Shown here: piece after piece, positions 58,276 to 64,000 of the stretch
Layout of the letters: each line of letters begins with the position of its first letter
Position numbering within the stretch: the stretch's first letter is position 1
Assembly: GCA_027492735.1 (NCBI GenBank)
Contig: JAPUEE010000011.1
Span: forward strand, 1 to 64,000
DNA length: 64,000 nucleotides
Reading direction: 5' to 3'
Origin: Candidatus Saccharimonadota bacterium
Lineage (GTDB): Bacteria; Patescibacteriota; Saccharimonadia; Saccharimonadales; Saccharimonadaceae
Notes under the pieces: generated by a model
Seen by the model: the letters and a program-made list of their open reading frames with translations, nothing else
The model's database searches: none
Told to the model about the DNA's origin: nothing
Position numbers and translations under genes: made by a program

Positions 58276-58641
58276 ATGACCAAAATCGATTACTTTGAGC
58301 GAAAGCTAGACGACAAACGACGATTAACCGTTCCGTCTGAGCTGCGCGCCGAGTTCTCGGGTGGCATCGTTATCACACGCGGTTTCGGTACCTATCTCCA
58401 CCTATACCAAAAATCAGTATGGGACGAAGATATGGAAACAGCGCTCCAAGGTGATATTCTCGATGAACGGGTAGCTGATCTCAACGTCCAGTTCCGTACC
58501 GGCAAAGTCGAAACCGAACTAGACGCCAAACAGGGGAGAATCACCCTTGAAACGCATCAGCTAGAGTACGCCGGGATTGATCGCGAAGTAGTAGCTGTCC
58601 GAGCTGGCAAATACTGGCGACTCAGTGCCAAACCCGACTGA
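58276..58641 (+). CDS. mraZ: transcriptional regulator MraZ
   Basis: 121 residues with two SpoVT/AbrB-like halves: DYFERKLDDKRRLTVPSELRAEF and KQGRITLETHQLEYAGIDREVVAVRAG in parts, each with the D-x-K-G-R-hydrophobic-x-hydrophobic-P-like motif (DDKRRLTVP, DAKQGRITL). MraZ forms ring oligomers on TGGGN repeats at the division cluster promoter. GGGAAAGGG precedes the ATG. About 15-20 residues shorter at the C-terminus than E. coli MraZ. Confidence 0.93.
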   Translation: MTKIDYFERKLDDKRRLTVPSELRAEFSGGIVITRGFGTYLHLYQKSVWDEDMETALQGDILDERVADLNVQFRTGKVETELDAKQGRITLETHQLEYAGIDREVVAVRAGKYWRLSAKPD

Positions 58642-58933
58642 TATATGGTTTACTCAGCGCTAAACGCTGGATAGACTGTAGAAAAGCACCTTAACAATTA
58701 CAGAGGCCAACTACTCGGCAATCAGCTGGAAAGCAATCGCCAGCTTGAATGGATTGCCGCACTTCGGTTTATGGTGACATAAACCTAAGGAAAAAACTCC
58801 ACCTCACACATAAGTCTCTCATATGGTTGCGCTTTCGTCACCCGACGAAAGTGTAAACATCTTGAAAATCTAAAACAAACAATCAGAAAATAAATACTGA
58901 TTGCCGAATAGGTGGCCTCCGTAAAGAAAGAAT
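58642..58933 (+). ncRNA. structured mraZ-rsmH intergenic leader
   Basis: A 292-nt gap without an ORF but with several clean hairpins: CAGCG/CGCTG near 58653-58668, GGTTTAT/ATAAACC near 58765-58786, and CTTTCGTC/GACGAAAG near 58830-58850, plus a longer pair around GCAATC...GATTGC at 58716-58756. It may be an internal regulatory leader or a small RNA; no known family recognised. Confidence 0.4.
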
Positions 58934-59827
58934 ATGACAACACCACAACAACTCCATATTCCAGTCTTGCTCGATGCAGTGATTGATTTGTTGCATCCAG
59001 AAAAGGGCGAACGCTATTTGGATTTGACAGCCGGTTACGGCGGTCATGCCCAGGCGGTAATTGCTCGCATAGGCTCTGCGAACTTGGCGACACTAGTAGA
59101 TCGAGATGCATTCGCGATCAGCCAGCTAGAGTCACTAGGGCAGCAGGGAGCTAGACTGATACACAGCGACTTCTTGCAAGCTAGTCAAACACTCGCTTCT
59201 GAGAATCAGCAATTTGATATGATCTTGTTGGATTTAGGTGTTAGCTCTCCGCAGCTCGACAAAGCGGAGCGCGGGTTTAGTTTCCGTCTGGAATCGGATC
59301 TCGATATGCGCATGGATCAATCGCAAGATATATCTGCTGCAACTATCGTCAATCACTATTCAGAAAAGGAACTCAGTCAGATTATTCGTAATTACGGAGA
59401 AGAGCCATCAAACAGAGCGCATCGGATCGCTCGAGCAATTGTTACGAGACGTGCTAAACAGCCAATTGTGACAACGACCGAACTAGCCGATACTATCGCT
59501 CAAGTCTTGCCGCGACGGGGCAAAATCCATCCCGCGACACGCACCTTTCAAGCTCTACGGATCGAAACCAACGATGAACTAGGTCAGATTGAGCGGACAT
59601 TACCGCTACTCATCAAACTCTTAGCTCCAGGTGGGCGACTGGCGGTAATTAGCTTCCATAGCCTCGAAGATCGATTGGTAAAGAATTTCCTGAAAGAGCA
59701 ACTGAATTCCGGTTTGGAGGCAGATTTGACAGTACTAACCAAGCATCCAATTTCCGGCACTGATGATGTTTACAATCCGCGCGCTCGTAGTGCTAAATTA
59801 CGAGCCGCAGCAAAGATAAATAACTAA
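58934..59827 (+). CDS. rsmH: 16S rRNA m4C1402 methyltransferase RsmH
   Basis: 297 residues. HIPVLLDAVIDLL, YLDLTAGYGGHAQAV (SAM motif I), DMILLDLGVSSPQLDKAERGFSF and the late LAVISFHSLEDRLVKNF define RsmH/MraW. It N4-methylates C1402 in the ribosomal P site. Second gene of the division cluster, as in most bacteria. Confidence 0.96.
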   Translation: MTTPQQLHIPVLLDAVIDLLHPEKGERYLDLTAGYGGHAQAVIARIGSANLATLVDRDAFAISQLESLGQQGARLIHSDFLQASQTLASENQQFDMILLDLGVSSPQLDKAERGFSFRLESDLDMRMDQSQDISAATIVNHYSEKELSQIIRNYGEEPSNRAHRIARAIVTRRAKQPIVTTTELADTIAQVLPRRGKIHPATRTFQALRIETNDELGQIERTLPLLIKLLAPGGRLAVISFHSLEDRLVKNFLKEQLNSGLEADLTVLTKHPISGTDDVYNPRARSAKLRAAAKINN

Positions 59828-59844
59828 AAAGAAAGGACTTGCTT

Positions 59845-59904
59845 ATGCCAATTCAAGTCGTAAACAAGTCACGCGCACAGAAAATTGTGGTCCGCCACAA
59901 ATAA
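59845..59904 (+). CDS. 19-codon ORF before ftsL
   Basis: GAAAGGA lies 7 nt before the ATG; the peptide is basic (starts MPIQVVNKSRAQ, ends VVRHK) and ends in TAA four bases before a strong hairpin. It could be a leader peptide, a tiny protein, or chance. Confidence 0.35.
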   Translation: MPIQVVNKSRAQKIVVRHK

Positions 59905-59907
59905 GGC

Positions 59908-59951
59908 GCGAGACCAAAAGCGAGCCTCGACCCACACGGTCGAGGTCTCGC
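59908..59951 (+). promoter_or_regulatory. strong hairpin between rsmH and ftsL
   Basis: Inner stem CTCGACC (59926-59932) / GGTCGAG (59938-59944), outer stem GCGAGAC (59908-59914) / GTCTCGC (59945-59951) with an 11-nt bulge on the 5' side. No U-run follows. The remaining 59952-60068 holds AT-rich sequence and the AAAAGGAAAAC ribosome region of the next gene. Confidence 0.55.
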
Positions 59952-60068
59952 ACGGTTCCGTTACAAAAACAAACACTTTATAAACAAAATTTACACGCGG
60001 ATCTTTGCGAGGGTAGGGTACAGGCGCAAACATCCATGTATAAATAAAAAGGAAAACGAAAAACAACA

Positions 60069-60431
60069 ATGACTAACCAACGAACACAATTCATCTCAAC
60101 TCGCGGACGCGGTACTGTGCCAGCTGCAGGATGGGGCAGAAATCAGAACCTAACAGCTTTTCGATCTGAGCGTCGACTCGGCCCAGTAGCAAATACCGTT
60201 ATGATCGTTCTGCTGACGGCGTTCCTAGGCCTACTATATTTGACGCAATTGACAAAAACGAGTGCGTTTGGCTACGAGATGAATGCCATCGATGAAAAGA
60301 AAACCCAACTAGCAGCTGAACGAGATGATCTGAAGATCGAAAATGCTCGTTTACAATCAATTGCCCGTGTCGAAAGTAGTAGCGTAGCGGCAGCTATGAC
60401 AGCTCCAACCGACATCCAGCAATCGGAGTAG
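60069..60431 (+). CDS. ftsL: FtsL-like septal membrane protein
   Basis: 120 residues: basic N-terminus, one transmembrane helix (VANTVMIVLLTAFLGLLYLTQL), then a heptad-type stretch (NAIDEKKTQLAAERDDLKIENARLQSIARV in parts). Topology, size and position between rsmH and ftsI match FtsL, which with FtsB and FtsQ activates FtsWI. Sequence identity in this family is always low, so the call rests mostly on layout. Confidence 0.75.
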   Translation: MTNQRTQFISTRGRGTVPAAGWGRNQNLTAFRSERRLGPVANTVMIVLLTAFLGLLYLTQLTKTSAFGYEMNAIDEKKTQLAAERDDLKIENARLQSIARVESSSVAAAMTAPTDIQQSE

Positions 60432-60440
60432 AATTAAACT

Positions 60441-62198
60441 ATGACCAATCAGTCTGAACAATTATCGCGTGCGAGCCGACTGACACTCGGTCTATTTTTG
60501 ATTTTAGCAATATTTTTAGTGCGATTGTTCTATATCCAGGTTATTAGTCACGAAGAGTTTTTGGCCAAAGCTAACCAGATGCAGATTAGCAAACGAACTA
60601 TCAATCCAGAGCGAGGGCAAATCTATACAAAAGACCAAAATGGTGAAATTGTACCGCTCGTTCTGAATCAGACGGTTTATACGGTATTTGCTGACCCTAC
60701 ACAGGTAAAGAGCCCTGAAAAAGTGAAACAGTTAGTGACCGAGGTTGCAGGTAGTCAGGTGATCAAATCCAATTTTGACAAGCTGAGTAGTACGAGTTTG
60801 CAATACGTGGTTCTGGCTCGTCAAATCACCCATAGTCAAGCTGAAAAAATCCAAGAAGCCGACCTTGCTGGTATAGGTCTTCAGTCTAGTAGCCGTCGAG
60901 TCTATACCGAAGGAAAACTAGCGAATCAGGTGCTCGGCTTTGTCAATGCTGACGGGAAAGGCCAGTATGGTCTAGAGCAATATCTCAACACCGAATTATC
61001 AGGCAAAGCTGGGTTACTGCAGTCAGTCACTGATGTTCGTAGAATACCGCTGACTATTGGTGTTCACGATGTTAGTATTCCAGCCGAAGACGGCACTGAT
61101 TATGTTCTCACGATTGACCGTAGTGTCCAGGCCCAGGCCGAAGCGGTTCTCCAGGAAGGTCTCAAAAACGTAAACAGCGACAGTGGTAGTATTATCGTGA
61201 TGAATCCGAATAACGGACATATTATGGCTATGGCGAACTATCCGGATTTTGATCCGAGCGATTATACCAAGGTTACCGATGCAACAGCTTTTCAAAATCA
61301 TGCCGTGAGCTATGCATTTGAGCCTGGTTCTGTCATGAAGACTATGACCACCTCTATGTCACTAGACCTCGGTAAAATTAATCCAGACACCACATTTACT
61401 GACCCAAATTGTGTGCAGATCGATGACGCAAAGATCTGTAATGCAGAGGGTGATGAAAAATTTAAAGGTCGGACGTTTACTATGACAAAAGTGTTGCAGT
61501 ATTCGCTCAACACCGGTGTTATTTGGCAACTCGAACAGATTGGGGGCGGCGATATCACAAAAGGCGCACGCCAGACGATGTATGAATATTTCCACGATAA
61601 ATATCGTTTTGGTCAGACAACAGGTATAGAGCAGCCGGGCGAGGTGAAAGGTACGATCTTTTCACCGGATAATGTGCAAGGTAACAAAGTCCGCTATGCG
61701 AACATGACGTTTGGTCAGGGTGTATCAGTCACGATGGTGCAAATGGCGACGGCCTTTTCGGCTACGGTCAATGGCGGAACGTATTATCAACCTACACTCA
61801 TTGAGGGGACACTAGACAAAGACGGCAAAGAAACTACCCGAGACCCCAAAATTATCAGCGATACTGTTGTTAGCGATGGTGCTAGCCGTGATATTCGAAA
61901 AATGATGTTTGAGGCTAGACGGGGTAGCTGGCCAACCGCTGATGGTGGCTACTATGTTGGATCAAAGACCGGTACAGCGCAGATTTACGACGACACAACG
62001 CGAACCTACTCAAAAGATAGAACGACCGGTACTACCATCGGCTTTGGTGCTGACAAAGACGGTAACGCTCAATATGTTATAATGGTCAGGATCGAATACA
62101 GTGGTAATCAGGGTTTTGCTGGCTCAGTTGCGGCAAATCCAGTGTTTACCAAAATGAGCAATTGGCTAGCTCAATATGAAGGGATGACAAAACCATGA
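60441..62198 (+). CDS. ftsI: septal penicillin-binding protein (FtsI/PBP2x-like)
   Basis: 585 residues. N-terminal membrane anchor (LTLGLFLILAIFLVRLFYIQV), the pedestal/dimerisation domain with INPERGQIYTKD, then the transpeptidase with S-x-x-K in FEPGSVMKTMT, S-x-N in QYSLNTGVI and K-T-G in GSKTGTAQI. It cross-links septal peptidoglycan together with FtsW. The stop overlaps mraY by 4 bp. Confidence 0.96.
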   Translation: MTNQSEQLSRASRLTLGLFLILAIFLVRLFYIQVISHEEFLAKANQMQISKRTINPERGQIYTKDQNGEIVPLVLNQTVYTVFADPTQVKSPEKVKQLVTEVAGSQVIKSNFDKLSSTSLQYVVLARQITHSQAEKIQEADLAGIGLQSSSRRVYTEGKLANQVLGFVNADGKGQYGLEQYLNTELSGKAGLLQSVTDVRRIPLTIGVHDVSIPAEDGTDYVLTIDRSVQAQAEAVLQEGLKNVNSDSGSIIVMNPNNGHIMAMANYPDFDPSDYTKVTDATAFQNHAVSYAFEPGSVMKTMTTSMSLDLGKINPDTTFTDPNCVQIDDAKICNAEGDEKFKGRTFTMTKVLQYSLNTGVIWQLEQIGGGDITKGARQTMYEYFHDKYRFGQTTGIEQPGEVKGTIFSPDNVQGNKVRYANMTFGQGVSVTMVQMATAFSATVNGGTYYQPTLIEGTLDKDGKETTRDPKIISDTVVSDGASRDIRKMMFEARRGSWPTADGGYYVGSKTGTAQIYDDTTRTYSKDRTTGTTIGFGADKDGNAQYVIMVRIEYSGNQGFAGSVAANPVFTKMSNWLAQYEGMTKP

Positions 62199-63229
62199 AC
62201 GAAGCTCTAGACCAACTAGCGCAGGCAATGCTGCGAATTTTACTCTTGGGTGGATCGGCCTTTATTATGGCTATGGTGCTGACTCCAGTTTATACGTATT
62301 TTGCCTATCGATACAAGTTCTGGAAAAAGCAGAAAACCGTCACACTCGACGGCAAAGTTCTCGAGGTGATATCTAAATTACATGCTCATAAAATTGCCCG
62401 TCGTATCCCAACTATGGCTGGACTAGTGTTCGTGATAGCGATAGCGGTAACAACGCTCATTTTTAATTTTAGTCGACCTCAAACCTGGTTGCCGCTCGCG
62501 GCACTCATCGCTGGAGCGGTCATAGGTCTCATTGATGATATATTGAATCTCCGTTCTAATGGTGGGGTAGCAGGGCTCAGAGCCCCAGTGAAATTCACCA
62601 TGGTGACGGTCGTAGGATTGCTGTTAGGATGGTTCTTTTGGCAAAAACTGGGCTTTACGACGGTCCATATCCCGTTTGTCGGCGGATGGGACCTCGGTAT
62701 ATGGATTGTCCCGGTCTTTGCTTTTGTCGTGGTGGCTACTGGAAATGCGGTCAATATCAGTGACGGTCTCGATGGTTTGGCGGGTGGTTTGGCTGCATCG
62801 GCATTTGTCATGTTTGCGGTTATTGCGGTCATGCAGCAGCAGTTTGGGCTGGCAGCATTCTGTATGACTATCGTCGGAGCATTATTGTCGTATTTATGGT
62901 TCAATGTGTATCCAGCACGATTCTTTATGGGGGACGTGGGTTCATTTGCTCTCGGTGTTAGCCTAGGGGTAGTGGCGATGCTGACGAACTCGCTCTTTCT
63001 CCTGCCGGTCATTGGCTTGATGTTCGTCGTCGAGGCAGGATCAGTGATTATTCAGCAGGTGAGCAAGCGGTTGCGTGGCGGTAAAAAAGTTTTCCTAGCG
63101 GCTCCGTTGCACCATCATTTTGAGGCGAAAGGCTGGCCTGAAACCAAAGTTACTATGCGTTTCTGGGTCGTCGGGAACATCGCCGGGATCTTGGGAATAA
63201 TCATAGCGTTAGGCGGGGGAAATGTCTAA
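62195..63229 (+). CDS. mraY: phospho-MurNAc-pentapeptide translocase MraY
   Basis: 344 residues, about ten transmembrane helices. The catalytic Asp pair is in GLIDDILNLRS, and VNISDGLDGLAGG and FMGDVGSFALG plus the C-terminal PLHHHFEAKGWPE are diagnostic. It transfers phospho-MurNAc-pentapeptide to undecaprenyl phosphate, forming lipid I. Overlaps ftsI and ftsW by a few bases. Confidence 0.96.
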   Translation: MNEALDQLAQAMLRILLLGGSAFIMAMVLTPVYTYFAYRYKFWKKQKTVTLDGKVLEVISKLHAHKIARRIPTMAGLVFVIAIAVTTLIFNFSRPQTWLPLAALIAGAVIGLIDDILNLRSNGGVAGLRAPVKFTMVTVVGLLLGWFFWQKLGFTTVHIPFVGGWDLGIWIVPVFAFVVVATGNAVNISDGLDGLAGGLAASAFVMFAVIAVMQQQFGLAAFCMTIVGALLSYLWFNVYPARFFMGDVGSFALGVSLGVVAMLTNSLFLLPVIGLMFVVEAGSVIIQQVSKRLRGGKKVFLAAPLHHHFEAKGWPETKVTMRFWVVGNIAGILGIIIALGGGNV

Positions 63230-64000
63230 TGAGCAATTGGGCTCAAACAACTAATCGTCCTAGCGAAAGTCGTCGCAATAAATTAGCGGCGGCAGAGATT
63301 AAATCGACCCTGTTTGATACAGCCGGGGCATTGAAACTAGGTCGCAAACATCGACCTGACTATCTGATGGTTGTTTTGATGATCGTACTGTCTTTTGTCG
63401 GTGTAGTGATTTTGTTTTCAATAACACCAGCTCTGACCGGTGGGGATAACGACGCCTCAACTAAATTTATGCTTCGACAAGCTATGTTTCTCGTGGCGGG
63501 TCTCGCGTCTTTTTTCGTAGCTAGTCGAGTACCATTAGATTTCTGGCGTCAGCATGGAGCTAAACTGTTTGTTATAGCACTCGCTATCTGTTTTGTGCTA
63601 CCACTCATGGGGGCGTTAAAAATACCACCGGCCTATTGTACGCTCGGTGCTTGTCGTTGGATCAGCCTAGGTAGCCTGGGGACATTCCAGCCAGCTGAAT
63701 TTTTGAAATTTGGCACGGTATTATTCACCGCAGGCTTTCTAGCGATTCGCTGTGCGCGTGGCGAGTTGAATTCTTATCGTAAAACACTCATACCGCTAGG
63801 TGTAGTGGTTCTAGCGGCTTTATTCGTCCTGGCGATTATGCAGAAAGATCTGGGTACTAGTATCTCTTTGGCTGCGATTGTTCTCGTTCAATTGATTGTT
63901 GCCGGCCTGGAAATGCGAAAGCTTGCCGCCATTCTCGGCGTGGGCGCTGGTTTGGCGATCCTGTCGATTATTATGGCGCCGCATCGTATTGCTCGAGTCG
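63229..64000 (+). CDS. ftsW: FtsW septal glycosyltransferase, 5' part
   Basis: Starts at the ATG overlapping the mraY stop (TAATG) and runs open to the window edge (257 residues visible). A cytoplasmic N-terminus of about 45 residues is followed by SEDS helices; ARWISLGSLGTFQPAEFLKFG-like CRWISLGSLGTFQPAEFLKF and IMQKDLGTSI are FtsW/RodA hallmarks. It polymerises lipid II at the septum with FtsI. The C-terminal half lies outside. Confidence 0.95.
   Translation, partial: MSNWAQTTNRPSESRRNKLAAAEIKSTLFDTAGALKLGRKHRPDYLMVVLMIVLSFVGVVILFSITPALTGGDNDASTKFMLRQAMFLVAGLASFFVASRVPLDFWRQHGAKLFVIALAICFVLPLMGALKIPPAYCTLGACRWISLGSLGTFQPAEFLKFGTVLFTAGFLAIRCARGELNSYRKTLIPLGVVVLAALFVLAIMQKDLGTSISLAAIVLVQLIVAGLEMRKLAAILGVGAGLAILSIIMAPHRIARV

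Overview
The window looks like a chromosome segment of a Candidatus Saccharibacteria (TM7, Patescibacteria/CPR) bacterium; this is my inference and no 16S gene is present. Support: short single-copy housekeeping genes packed tightly, a full FtsEX / CHAP hydrolase / division cluster with little biosynthesis around it, an editing-domain-less ProRS, an alpha2-type GlyRS, a sortase-fold protein, a prepilin, and many genes whose start codon lies only about 5-12 nt after a TATAAT-type -10 box (leaderless or nearly so). UGA is a real stop here (for example the M16 peptidase ends in TGA) and both RF1 and RF2 are encoded, so the code is standard and not the Gracilibacteria/SR1 code.

Layout. 0-5 kb: parA (cut by the left edge), two small membrane/YtxH genes, parB, signal peptidase I, a membrane protein, prmC. 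4.7-8.5 kb: an accessory island with an ADP-ribosyltransferase-like protein, a nucleotidyltransferase-like protein, a collagen-like repeat protein behind a promoter with a G10 tract, and a LamG/beta-helix protein that looks like a phage tail or adhesion protein. 8.5-18.7 kb: translation and membrane proteolysis (prfA, rpmE, rpsB-tsf, frr, rseP, CPBP protease, proS, greA) mixed with unknowns. 18.9-24.5 kb: a Fur-family regulator divergent from a four-gene overlapping operon (CooC/MinD-like ATPase, two PLP enzymes, a possible DIT1/PvcA-like protein), followed by a ZIP transporter. A perfect palindrome containing TTGCAA-N5-TTGCAA covers both divergent -35 boxes. 24.6-36.6 kb: lysS, M16 peptidase, murD, LOG, prfB, a sortase with Tyr in place of the catalytic Cys, ftsE-ftsX-CHAP, ctp protease.

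36.6-37.4 kb is an RNA-rich intergenic island: a dispersed palindromic repeat, a promoter, a 32-codon leader ORF, mutually exclusive hairpins including a terminator, and an 85-residue unknown protein. 37.4-50.8 kb: a single-domain response regulator, FHA protein, rpmA, HAD protein with a G9 tract, RNA methylase, prepilin, flippase-like protein, xseAB, a soluble histidine kinase/receiver pair coupled to recO, glyQS, tyrA, a GATase. 50.8-54.5 kb: a riboswitch-like three-way junction with terminator before a PQ-loop-like membrane gene, a GC-rich orphan gene ending in a C10 tract, FKBP, CYTH, pheA, a nested palindrome, tRNA-Arg(GCG) and a scrambled tRNA remnant. 54.5-64 kb: EamA transporter, rnhA, a KwaB/DUF4868-like gene, yvcK, and the mraZ-rsmH-ftsL-ftsI-mraY-ftsW division/cell-wall cluster, with MraZ-type TGGGT boxes inside the mraZ promoter.

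The strongest candidates for something undescribed are the Nur-box-controlled operon at 19.4-23.7 kb, the leader-peptide attenuator at 36.8 kb, the riboswitch-like element at 50.83-50.94 kb, and the G-tract-controlled surface/tail-like protein locus at 6.0-8.5 kb.
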